Origin: Geobacter sp.
GTDB taxonomy: Bacteria > Desulfobacterota > Desulfuromonadia > Geobacterales > Geobacteraceae
Length of the DNA stretch: 64,000 nucleotides
Reading direction: 5' to 3'
NCBI GenBank assembly: GCA_003490025.1
Contig: DNJC01000016.1
Location: forward strand, 1-64,000
Position numbers and translations under genes: made by a program. The notes beneath the pieces were generated by a model. It was not told where the DNA came from and made no database searches. It saw only the letters and a program-made list of their open reading frames with translations. How positions within the stretch are numbered: position 1 is the stretch's first letter; each line of letters starts with the position of its first letter. Positions 18,201-25,506 of the stretch are shown here, in pieces.

Positions 18201-18586
18201 ATTTTGATTGCCGTGCTTTTCCCCGAGCCGCTCTCGCCGATCACTAGGTACCAGGGAAGCACGTAGAGAGGGTCGCCTTCGTCCTTGAGATGGGAAGCGC
18301 AAAGGGCCTGCACCGCCCTCTGACAGCTTCCCTGCAGCTCGGCTACCCGGCTCGGCTCCTCACCCGCAGCTTCCGCGCCGGATTCTATCTTGTTGCGGCC
18401 GGAAAGCGCCTTCTTGATCAGGACCAATGCCCCCCATAGCGGCAGCACCAGCAGCGGCAGGAAGAGACCGATGCGCCAGGACCAACTGAGCAAGGGGAAC
18501 ATCACGTAGGCGATGACGAGAAACGGTATCAGCGCCGCGCCGAACAAGACGTATTTCGCATAGGTGAGCATGGTGTCTCTGGTCAA
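15236..18586 (-). CDS. tssM: T6SS membrane complex protein TssM
   Basis: An 1116-residue IcmF-family protein. Two N-terminal membrane helices lie at about residues 10-60. A cytoplasmic GTPase-like domain follows with an intact Walker A (GESGSGKS, residues 117-124), and a third membrane helix (WLVIAASLCGLLSCSFL) is near residue 400. The long periplasmic part ends with the FPWS-like PFVWSPSTCGDVLLQI region. TssM spans the envelope and, with TssL and TssJ, forms the secretion channel. It is read 15 bp after tssL. Confidence 0.96.
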   Translation of the reverse strand: MTRDTMLTYAKYVLFGAALIPFLVIAYVMFPLLSWSWRIGLFLPLLVLPLWGALVLIKKALSGRNKIESGAEAAGEEPSRVAELQGSCQRAVQALCASHLKDEGDPLYVLPWYLVIGESGSGKSTAIKMAGLSSPFVDHSDGSGAATRNCDWSFYDQGILIDTAGRYTVQADRERDNEEWRKLLALLLRYRRKEPIDGLIVTVAADRLAAGGCQELENYGRQLRLRIDELMSHLGYRFPVYLLVTKCDLVHGMPQFFARLPEQTLDQPMGLANVEMSSDVPAFIGRLSASLSQRLRSLRLLIVHQRDGKSAGSSLLLFPDAMRGLKPGLDFLAAAAFAENHYQETPLLRGIYFCSASPCAPSGHGLFLHDFFEKVLPRDRGLATPTARTGRWRQVGEKVALLSWLVIAASLCGLLSCSFLKNMAVVREASVLVAKTPELHGDFAEDLAAMERMASTIGSIEQRNRDWWVPRFGLNRSQEVEEALKARYCRQFRDRFLVFFDRDMTAAMAAFSLNTPNDLFGRYVMHLSRRINLLKGCLAGNPLSAEAPLPDYPAREPAAEGSSDPSFGKLYLNYVSWRSERQELDKELKQLQSLLKQAFVRKGTDLAWMLEFVDRHEPKAAISLKDFWGGSKALAAEPIIPPSFTKKGKHFVNGLLNEVGTAYPEPMVLEREKEGFIVWYRDACFAAWQKFAWQLPKGEQRLSGLKEWRIAAAGMAGETGPYFHFMSTAADELQAFAGAENLPLWFIELYRFQVLKARKQPAGYASAVEQGKAYADRLGRMVGKQGSAPSSLAGAEVAREYLNAVEHIAPVAKSRSLAHQMALQAFTDSPEVGKSPLYQAADAVQRLNALLAQGQGDDTFSRLISGPITFYGTFVRMETACSLQSQWEEKVLKEVQGASDPQTLNYLLGKDGPVWKFVGAFADPFLGWSQARGYYAKSALGGSVPFRPEFYSFLARGAKAKIAAAAPGKPSYQVTIKGFPTDANSEARTKPHSTRLELQCATGSQVISNLNYPVSKPFVWSPSTCGDVLLQIDIGDTVLTKRYTGAQAFADFLRDFPKGRRTFYPKQFPGERQALERMGIRFIRVNYQLLGAADVVAGPADSLPTRIPAKITDCWD

Positions 18587-18601
18587 GCTGCACCTCCTCT
18601 C

Positions 18602-19267
18602 CTAGCCGACCGGGAGGGCCAGGCCGTTCAATACGAACCGGTAGACGATATACAGGAACGCGAAGAGGATGACAGGGGCCGCGACTACGACGGCCGTGAA
18701 GGGGGTGATGACAAGGGAATTCGCCTTAGGTATGTTTGCGTTCTCCCGGCTGCCGTCGATAGCGCCGGGGAAGAGTTCCATTTTTTCAAGCGGAGGGATG
18801 TCTTGAAGGTTCTCGAGGAGCTTCAGGTTGGATGTCCGCAGCTGTTGCAGGAGTATCTCGTCGCCCGGCCTGATGTAGCGTCCCCTGAACCCGAGCGCCA
18901 GACAGAGGTAGAAGAGTTCGCAGACATCCCGCTGGTGCGGCTGCAATCGCTCCAGCCGGTCGAACACCTCGACGCCCGCTTCCGTCGTGTGGTAACGAGC
19001 GCGCTGGAGCTGGTCGTGCTGCCACTGCTGCTTTCCGTTCCACCCGGAGGCGAGAATGGCCTCGTCTATCCAGGCGCAAACCACGAAAAGGGCCTGGTCG
19101 TGATCGTCTTCATCGATCCCTCCCTTGCGGCACGCGTCCTGGGCCAGCTCCAGCTGCCGCAGGATCTCCCCCTTTACCTGCTCGTACTCGGGCTGTTGCC
19201 GTTGCAGGTCGCTGCGCAACTGGACAACATGGGCGATAACCGGCATGAAAGCGTCGATCAGGTGCAT
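18602..19267 (-). CDS. tssL: T6SS membrane complex protein TssL (DotU)
   Basis: A 221-residue DotU-family protein. The cytoplasmic helical domain contains ALFVVCAWIDEAILASGWNGKQQW and CELFYLCLALGFRGRY, both diagnostic, and one C-terminal membrane helix spans about residues 188-212. There is no peptidoglycan-binding OmpA extension after it, so cell-wall anchoring must come from another protein. It lies between tssK and tssM with gaps of 30 and 15 bp. Confidence 0.95.
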   Translation of the reverse strand: MHLIDAFMPVIAHVVQLRSDLQRQQPEYEQVKGEILRQLELAQDACRKGGIDEDDHDQALFVVCAWIDEAILASGWNGKQQWQHDQLQRARYHTTEAGVEVFDRLERLQPHQRDVCELFYLCLALGFRGRYIRPGDEILLQQLRTSNLKLLENLQDIPPLEKMELFPGAIDGSRENANIPKANSLVITPFTAVVVAAPVILFAFLYIVYRFVLNGLALPVG

Positions 19268-19297
19268 GGCCGATTCCTTTTAGGCAGTCCCGAAGAA

Positions 19298-20686
19298 TCA
19301 GGGTCTCGCCACGATCATTATTTCGACCTCCAGGTCCGCCGGGGCGTGGTCCCAGCACAGCGCTATGTTGTTCCACTTCTGAACGAGTTCCCACTGCTCG
19401 CAGCGGTGGTCGATGGAGAAAAAGACGGTACCGGCGCCGCGCGGGAGTTCCCGCGGCGGGTCCGGCAGATGCTCCAGCCCTATCCCGGGAAGCGCCTGGG
19501 CGATGAGAAGCGGCAGTCTCTCCCGCGAGCTCAGCTTTGCCAGCGTCGTCACCGACTGCACCACCACCTTGGGGTCGTCCTCCGACCTGAGCGCAAGGTA
19601 GAAGCGGTTGCGGCTTTCGAGGTGCGAGGGTTTCATCTCGGAGCCGAAATAGGCGCCGTCCCACGAAAGAGGGAGAGCGTATTCCGGCCCCGACGTGATC
19701 TGGTCCAGCAGTTTCAGGACCAGGTCGTGCGCCTGGCTGAAACAGGCAGCGAGATCCTGGTGATCGTACTCCGGGAGAAGAGGCGCGCCGTCGGCGGTTC
19801 GCCCCTGCGCCGTGACCGTTTCGGAGAAGCTGGAGAGTTCTCCCACGAGTTGTCTCAGGGTGCCGTACACCTGCCAGGGATGGACGTCGAGGGCCTCGGT
19901 GAAATGGACCAGTTGCGCCAGGTAGCGGTTCAGCGTCCTGAGCGCCAGAAGGTACGCGAGGTCGCGCGAGCCGAACTCGGCGTTCTGGATGCTCCTTTGG
20001 CGCTTGTAGCGTTCCAGGCTCTGGCTGCGCGAGGCGACCAGGTCGCGGATCTCCCGGACCGTGTCGAGAAGCAGCGGCGAGCCGCCTATGGCGAGACAGG
20101 GGGGGATGAAGCTGCGGGAGAGTGTAACGCCGTCCCGGGTTCTTTCCAGCCGGGCCACCGGGATGAGCAGGTGATCCCCCAGGGATTCGATCTCGCCCTC
20201 CCAGAAGATCTTCAGCACGAGGTCCAGCCGCCTCACCTCCGCGTCCGTTCCTCCGGCATAAAGATCGGGGCAGCTCTCCACGCCGGACGGCGCCGCGTAG
20301 CGCGTGGCGATCTTCGAGAGCGCATCCCCATCCTCGATGCTCGTGACGTTCGCACCGCGGTCGTCCCATCTCTTGAGGCCGAGGTAGACGGTGCAGGGTT
20401 TCCCCCCCACCATCCCCTCGTCGAAACACCTGGACTGCACCAGCGCGTTGCCGGGAAGCGAGGCGTGGGTTCCGTCGGGGAAAAGGAAGGCGCCTTTCGC
20501 TATCCCGAAAGAACGGGTGCCGGGGAATTCCTTGCCGATTTCCATCCGGAACACCCCCCAGAAATGAGGTGCCAGATACCTCTGGTACGGGACGAACAGG
20601 GAGTGGATGCCGCGCTCGGCAATCTGGAAATGCTGCGGCTGCAGGAACAGCCCCTGGTGCCAGAAGACGGGTCGCTGCCGTTCCAT
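19298..20686 (-). CDS. tssK: T6SS baseplate protein TssK
   Basis: A 462-residue TssK (ImpJ/VasE). It opens with VFWHQGLFLQPQHFQ, the invariant N-terminal signature, and has LDLVLKIFWEGEIESLGDHLLIPVARL and IPPCLAIGGSPLLLD further on. TssK links the baseplate to the TssL/TssM membrane complex. The ATG shares its A with the last base of the tssJ stop codon (TGATG), and GAGGG lies about 9 bases upstream. A longer open frame upstream is rejected because it reads through tssJ. Confidence 0.95.
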   Translation of the reverse strand: MERQRPVFWHQGLFLQPQHFQIAERGIHSLFVPYQRYLAPHFWGVFRMEIGKEFPGTRSFGIAKGAFLFPDGTHASLPGNALVQSRCFDEGMVGGKPCTVYLGLKRWDDRGANVTSIEDGDALSKIATRYAAPSGVESCPDLYAGGTDAEVRRLDLVLKIFWEGEIESLGDHLLIPVARLERTRDGVTLSRSFIPPCLAIGGSPLLLDTVREIRDLVASRSQSLERYKRQRSIQNAEFGSRDLAYLLALRTLNRYLAQLVHFTEALDVHPWQVYGTLRQLVGELSSFSETVTAQGRTADGAPLLPEYDHQDLAACFSQAHDLVLKLLDQITSGPEYALPLSWDGAYFGSEMKPSHLESRNRFYLALRSEDDPKVVVQSVTTLAKLSSRERLPLLIAQALPGIGLEHLPDPPRELPRGAGTVFFSIDHRCEQWELVQKWNNIALCWDHAPADLEVEIMIVARP

Positions 20687-21189
20687 CACTCTACCCTCAA
20701 GGCCCGTATTTCCTGGGGTCCCAGTTCGATGCGCACACGGCTCTCGGAGTGGCCGTCCCCCAGTTGCGAAGAGAGCAGGGAGAGTTCGGTCACCCTCCTC
20801 TTCCCCTGGTAGAAGTAACCGGTGGCTATGCCGATGTAGCGCGCCCCCTCCCCCGTCTCGTTTATTTCTTTCAGCTCCTGCCCCGGTTGCACCACGATCT
20901 GCCTGGCGTTGACTACCGTCGCGTCGAAGCGGCTGCAGTCCAGAAGCTTGGGGATGCCCTCCTTCTCCTGCACCAACTGCTTGAAACCGTTGGGGTCCTT
21001 CAGCAGGTAAAGGCACAGCGACAGGGCGTGGGGGTTGCTCTCGAACCTGTTCAGCTGCGGGTCCGCCTTGATCAGGACCCTGACCGAGTCCAGCTCGGGT
21101 CCCGCCAAGGTGGGGCTCACGGCTCGGGTCCGGGTCGAGCAGCCCCACAGCAGGGAGGCCAACAGCAAAATGATGAGAGGCTGCACCAT
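20686..21189 (-). CDS. tssJ: T6SS outer-membrane lipoprotein TssJ
   Basis: A 167-residue lipoprotein. The signal peptide MVQPLIILLLASLLWGC ends in a lipobox with Cys17. The mature part starts a beta-sandwich with LDSVRVLIKADPQLNRFES and continues with ALSLCLYLLKDPNGF, the TssJ family core that contacts the TssM periplasmic end. The start is the ATG preceded by GAGGTG; a longer open frame upstream lacks these features. It is the first gene of the operon, so the main promoter should lie in 21190-21470, where no convincing promoter boxes could be assigned. Confidence 0.9.
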   Translation of the reverse strand: MVQPLIILLLASLLWGCSTRTRAVSPTLAGPELDSVRVLIKADPQLNRFESNPHALSLCLYLLKDPNGFKQLVQEKEGIPKLLDCSRFDATVVNARQIVVQPGQELKEINETGEGARYIGIATGYFYQGKRRVTELSLLSSQLGDGHSESRVRIELGPQEIRALRVE

Positions 21190-21470
21190 GTTCACCTCGA
21201 ATCGCAAATGACGATCACCGCCAGCTTCTTTTTTAGAAGACCGGGTGACGGAAATGGACATAGGTTAGCATAGATTTATTAAGTGCAAACTTAACGAGGG
21301 GAATTTAATTTTGCTGCGGAAAGGGGCCGCTCGAATGGGTTCGACGACGAGTCGGCGGGGGACTCAACCGCGGAGATCGGGCCGGCGGGATGCGGGGGGA
21401 TTCTCTTTTCCTATAATTAGACAACCTGTGCTATAAATTAATCTTCAAAACTAATCTAAGGGGGTGTCTC

Positions 21471-21653
21471 ATGTTTGGTTTCGGTATGCCGGAACTCATC
21501 ATCATTCTCGTAATCCTGCTGGTGGTTTTCGGGCCGGGGAAACTCCCGCAGCTGGGAGCTTCGCTTGGGGGCGCCATCCGGAACTTCAAGAAAGCGGCAG
21601 AAGAAGACGGCACGGTGATAAATCCGAAGGACGATGAAAAGAAGGAAAAGTAG
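21471..21653 (+). CDS. tatA: Twin-arginine translocase subunit TatA/E
   Basis: A 60-residue protein with one membrane helix (ELIIILVILLVVF) followed by FGPGKLPQLGASLGGAIRNFKKA, the TatA hinge and amphipathic helix, and a short charged tail. It forms the pore or membrane-thinning part of the Tat pathway for folded proteins. A ribosome site AAGGGGGTG precedes the ATG. It stands alone and is divergent from the T6SS operon; tatB and tatC must lie elsewhere. At 60 residues it is short for TatA and could be TatE-like. Confidence 0.92.
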   Translation: MFGFGMPELIIILVILLVVFGPGKLPQLGASLGGAIRNFKKAAEEDGTVINPKDDEKKEK

Positions 21654-21678
21654 CAGCAATCCTCCCTCTGCGCCATCC

Positions 21679-21704
21679 GTTCCCACGCTCCCGCGTGGGA
21701 ACGG
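21679..21704. repeat. Dispersed palindrome, single unit
   Basis: CGTTCCCACGCTCC joined to CGCGTGGGAACG, a near-perfect palindrome 25 bases after the tatA stop codon. It shares its arms with the elements at 2809, 59969 and 60080. As a stable hairpin it may protect or end the tatA mRNA. Confidence 0.75.
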
Positions 21705-21808
21705 ACTTCTTGGGCGCTCCAGACTGCCGTCCCGCTCTTGACCGTTCACAACCTGAGCTTGCCGACCATCCGGCGCATTGCACCTGCGGGGATGGAATGC
21801 AATCTCCG

Positions 21809-24082
21809 CTACCGGCTTCCGGCAAGATTCTGACCGAGATTCTGTACATCCACCACGGCTATGGCAGCCATGTTGACGATGTCGGCGACATCGTCCCCGC
21901 GCTGCAACACGTGAACCGGCTGGTTCATCCCCATGAGGATGGGGCCGATCGCCTCGGCGCCTCCCAGGCGGTGCAGCAGCTTGTAGCAGATGTTGCCGGA
22001 GTTGAGGTCCGGGAAGATCAGGATGTTCGCCGGCGTCTTCAGCTTGGAGAAGGTGATCCCCTCGAGAAGCTCGGGGACGACCGCGGTGTCGGCCTGCATC
22101 TCGCCTTCCACGATCAGCTCCGGTGCGCGCTCCTTGACGATCTCCACGGCGCGCTGCACTTTCCTCGCCTGCGGGTGGTTGACCGAGCCGAAGTTGGAGA
22201 AGGAAAGCATGGCGACGCGCGGCTCCAGGTCGAGCATGCGCACCTTCTCCGCGGCCAGTATCGCCGTCTCTGCCAGCTCCTCCGGCGTCGGGTCGATGGT
22301 GACCGTGGTGTCGGCCAGGAAGTAGACCCCCTGCTTGAACACCATCATGTAGAGGCCGTGGACGCTGGAGAGCCCCTCTTTCTTGCCGAGCACCTGCAGC
22401 GCCGGGCGGATCGTCTCCGGGTAATGGGTGTCGATGCCGCCCAGGAGCGCGTCCGCCTGCCCCATCTGCACCATCATGGTGGCGAAGTGGGCCCGCGACT
22501 TGCGCCGCATGATGCGCCGGCACTCGGACATGGTGAGCCCCTTGCGCTGCCGCAGGCGGTAGAGTTCCTCGGCGTATCCCTCGGTCAGCTCGGAGTCGGA
22601 CGGGTCCTCTATCTGCACCTCCAGGTCGAGGTTGAGATCGACCATCTTCTGCTCTATCTTCTTCCGATCGCCGACGAGGATCGGCCGGCAGATCCCCTCC
22701 TCCACCAGGGTCTGGGCGGCGCGCAGGATCTTGTCGTCCTCGCCCTCGGAGAAGACGACCTTCTTCGGGTCGCTCTTCGCCTTGTTGATGATGATGCGCA
22801 TGATCTCTTTGGATTTGCCCTGGGACGACTCCAGCTGCTCGATGTACTTCGCCATGTCCGTGATCGGCTGGCGGGCTACACCGGTGTCCATCGCCGCCTG
22901 CGCGATGGCGGGGGCGACGTGCAGGAGGACGCGCGGGTCGAACGGCTTGGGGATGATGTAGTTCGGGCCGAAGCTGAACTTCTCGTTGCCGTACGCCTTG
23001 CTGACGGAGTCGGGCACCTCTTCGCGCGCGAGGCTCGCCAGCGCCTTGACGGCGGCGAGCTTCATGTCCTCGTTGATGGCCCTGGCCCTGACGTCGAGCG
23101 CGCCGCGGAAGATGAAGGGGAAGCCGAGCACGTTGTTCACCTGGTTCGGATAGTCGGAGCGGCCGGTCGCCATGATGACGTCGCTGCGGACCGCGTGGGC
23201 CTCTTCCGGGGTGATCTCCGGGTCGGGGTTGGCCATGGCGAAGATGATGGGGTTGGGGGCCATGGAGCGGATCATCTCGGCGGTGAAGGCCCCCTTCACG
23301 GAGAGCCCGAACAGGACATCGGCCCCGACTGCGGCCTCCTCCAGGGTGCGCAGGTGGGTTTCGGCGGCGAAGAGCGCCTTGTACGGGTTCATCCCCTCGA
23401 CGCGCCCCTTGTAGATGACCCCCTTGGTGTCGCACATGATCACATTTTCGGGCTTCACCCCGAGGCCGATCGCCAGCTTGGTGCAGGAGTTGGCGGCTGC
23501 GCCGGCGCCGTTGATGACGATGCGGATCTCCTCGATCTTCTTCTCGACCAGCATCAGCGCGTTCAAGAGGGCCGCGGAACAGATGATGGCCGTTCCGTGC
23601 TGGTCGTCGTGGAACACCGGGATGTTCATGGTCTTCTTGAGTGTTTCCTCGATGTAGAAGCACTCCGGGGCCTTGATGTCCTCCAGGTTGATGCCGCCGA
23701 AGGTCGGCTCCAGGAGCTGGCACGCCTTGATGATCTCGTCCGGGTTCTCCGTGTCGAGTTCGATGTCGAAGACGTCGATGTCGGCGAAGCGCTTGAAGAG
23801 CACCCCTTTCCCCTCCATGACCGGCTTGCCGGCGAGCGCCCCCAGGTTCCCCAGGCCGAGAACGGCGGTGCCGTTTGAGACGACGGCGACCAGGTTCCCC
23901 TTGGCGGTGTACTTGTAGGCGTCTTCCGGGTTCAGCTGGATCGCCAGGCACGGCTCGGCGACTCCGGGAGAGTAGGCGAGCGACAGGTCTGCCGCCGTCT
24001 GGCACGGCTTGGTGGCAATGACTTCGATCTTCCCTTTTCTGCCGCTTGAGTGATAATCAAGCGCGTTGATCTTCTTGCTCAT
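21809..24082 (-). CDS. maeB: NADP-dependent malic enzyme with phosphotransacetylase-like domain
   Basis: A 757-residue two-domain MaeB. Residues about 1-430 are the malic enzyme: LSLAYSPGVAEPCLAI, GNGTAVLGLGNLG-type glycine loop, VFHDDQHGTAI and INGAGAAANSCTKL. Residues about 430-757 resemble phosphate acetyltransferase (VVFSEGEDDKILRAA, GVYFLADTTVTIDPTPEELA) and in MaeB are regulatory. It converts malate to pyruvate and CO2 and makes NAD(P)H. Its start overlaps the aspA stop by 4 bases (ATGA). It is the last gene of the dctA-racemase-aspA operon, placing pyruvate formation at the end of aspartate or dicarboxylate use. Confidence 0.95.
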   Translation of the reverse strand: MSKKINALDYHSSGRKGKIEVIATKPCQTAADLSLAYSPGVAEPCLAIQLNPEDAYKYTAKGNLVAVVSNGTAVLGLGNLGALAGKPVMEGKGVLFKRFADIDVFDIELDTENPDEIIKACQLLEPTFGGINLEDIKAPECFYIEETLKKTMNIPVFHDDQHGTAIICSAALLNALMLVEKKIEEIRIVINGAGAAANSCTKLAIGLGVKPENVIMCDTKGVIYKGRVEGMNPYKALFAAETHLRTLEEAAVGADVLFGLSVKGAFTAEMIRSMAPNPIIFAMANPDPEITPEEAHAVRSDVIMATGRSDYPNQVNNVLGFPFIFRGALDVRARAINEDMKLAAVKALASLAREEVPDSVSKAYGNEKFSFGPNYIIPKPFDPRVLLHVAPAIAQAAMDTGVARQPITDMAKYIEQLESSQGKSKEIMRIIINKAKSDPKKVVFSEGEDDKILRAAQTLVEEGICRPILVGDRKKIEQKMVDLNLDLEVQIEDPSDSELTEGYAEELYRLRQRKGLTMSECRRIMRRKSRAHFATMMVQMGQADALLGGIDTHYPETIRPALQVLGKKEGLSSVHGLYMMVFKQGVYFLADTTVTIDPTPEELAETAILAAEKVRMLDLEPRVAMLSFSNFGSVNHPQARKVQRAVEIVKERAPELIVEGEMQADTAVVPELLEGITFSKLKTPANILIFPDLNSGNICYKLLHRLGGAEAIGPILMGMNQPVHVLQRGDDVADIVNMAAIAVVDVQNLGQNLAGSR

Positions 24083-25506
24083 TTGCCGGTTTCCCCCCTG
24101 TGGTTGATGAAGCGGGGGTGCAACAGGTTTTCCGTGGAGAGCACCTCGTCGAGCAGTCGCTTGTCCATCAGCTTCTTTTCCTGTACCAGATCGTAGACCG
24201 ACCTGCCGGTCGCCAGCGCCTCCCGGGCAACCAGGGCCGAATTCTCGTAGCCGATGATCGGGTTGAGGGCCGTGACGATGCCGATGCTGTTGAGCACCAT
24301 CTCGCGGCAATGCTCCCGGTTTGCCGTGATCCCGTCGACGCATTTGTCGGCCAGCACCTTGAAGGCGTTGCAAAGCAAGCTGACCGAGTTGAACAGGGAG
24401 TAGGCGATCACCGGCTCCATGACGTTCAACTCCAGCTGCCCGTTCTCCGCCGCCATGGTGACGGTAAGGTCCGCTCCGATTACGTAGTAAGCCACCTGGT
24501 TGACCACCTCCGGGATGACCGGATTCACCTTGCCCGGCATGATCGACGAGCCCGGCTGGAGCGGCGGCAGGTTGATCTCGTTGAATCCGCAGCGGGGACC
24601 GGACGACAGCAGGCGCAGGTCGTTGCAGATCTTGCTGGTCTTTACCGCCACCCTTTTCAGCACTGCGGCGATCTGCACATAGGCGCCGGTGTCCCAGGTG
24701 GCCTCGATCAGGTTGGCCGAGGTGACCACCGGGATGCCGGTCAGGGAGCGCAGATGGTTGGTGACGATGCGGGTGTAATCCGCAGGCGCATTGATGCAGG
24801 TGCCGATGGCCGTGGCGCCCATGTTGATCTCCAGGATCAGTTTTTGCGCCTCGCGGACCCGCTCGACATCTTCGCCGATGGTGGTGGCGTAGGCCGAGAA
24901 CTCCTGCCCCAGGCTCATGGGCACGGCATCCTGCAACTGGGTCCGTCCCATCTTGAGCACGTCGGAAAATTCCACCCCCTTGGCGGCAAACGATTTCTGC
25001 AGGTACTCCAGGCAGACGATCAGTCCGGACAGTTTGCGGTACAAGGCGATCCGGAACCCGGTCGGATAGGCGTCGTTGGTCGACTGGGAGCAGTTGACGT
25101 GGTTGTTCGGGTGACAGTACTGGTACTCGCCTTTTTCATGGCCGAGGATCTCGATGGCCCGGTTGGCGATGACCTCGTTGGCGTTCATGTTTGTGGACGT
25201 GCCGGCTCCACCCTGGATGACGTCGACCAGAAACTGGTCCTGCAATTTACCGTCGATGATCTCGTCGCATGCCGCCGTGATCGCGTTGCAGATGCCTGCC
25301 GGCAATACCCCCAGTTCCATGTTGGCGATGGCGGCGGCCTTTTTCACCTGGGCCAGGGCCCAGATCAGTTCCGGAGCCGTGGATATGGCAATGCCGGTTA
25401 TGGGAAAGTTTTCCAGGGCCCGCAGAGTCTGGACGCCGTAGTAGCAATCGTTCGATATCTCTTTGTCGCCCAGAAAATCGTGCTCAATTCTCGATGTCTT
25501 TTTCAC
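24079..25506 (-). CDS. aspA: Aspartate ammonia-lyase
   Basis: A 475-residue member of the fumarase/aspartase superfamily. The signature GSSIMPGKVNPV lies at about residue 321, with the active-site regions CSQSTNDAYPTGFR and KMGRTQLQDAVPMSLGQEFSAYA. The N-terminus RIEHDFLGDKEISNDCYYGVQTLRALENFPI matches aspartase better than fumarase C. It deaminates L-aspartate to fumarate and ammonia. The start overlaps the racemase gene by 23 bases and the end overlaps maeB by 4, so the three are tightly coupled. A class II fumarase function cannot be fully excluded by eye. Confidence 0.9.
   Translation of the reverse strand: MKKTSRIEHDFLGDKEISNDCYYGVQTLRALENFPITGIAISTAPELIWALAQVKKAAAIANMELGVLPAGICNAITAACDEIIDGKLQDQFLVDVIQGGAGTSTNMNANEVIANRAIEILGHEKGEYQYCHPNNHVNCSQSTNDAYPTGFRIALYRKLSGLIVCLEYLQKSFAAKGVEFSDVLKMGRTQLQDAVPMSLGQEFSAYATTIGEDVERVREAQKLILEINMGATAIGTCINAPADYTRIVTNHLRSLTGIPVVTSANLIEATWDTGAYVQIAAVLKRVAVKTSKICNDLRLLSSGPRCGFNEINLPPLQPGSSIMPGKVNPVIPEVVNQVAYYVIGADLTVTMAAENGQLELNVMEPVIAYSLFNSVSLLCNAFKVLADKCVDGITANREHCREMVLNSIGIVTALNPIIGYENSALVAREALATGRSVYDLVQEKKLMDKRLLDEVLSTENLLHPRFINHRGETGK

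Noticed and set aside
18803..20812. Long plus-strand open frame opposite tssL and tssK
   Set aside because: It is a mirror of GC-rich codons in two well-supported T6SS genes, with no recognisable domains and no ribosome site.
21190..21470. Sigma-54 promoter in front of the T6SS operon
   Set aside because: No GG-N10-GC arrangement was found on the minus strand in this gap, and sigma-70-like boxes are too weak to assign.
21695..23878. Long plus-strand open frame opposite maeB
   Set aside because: The minus strand encodes a full-length malic enzyme; the antisense translation is low-complexity and has no family motifs.
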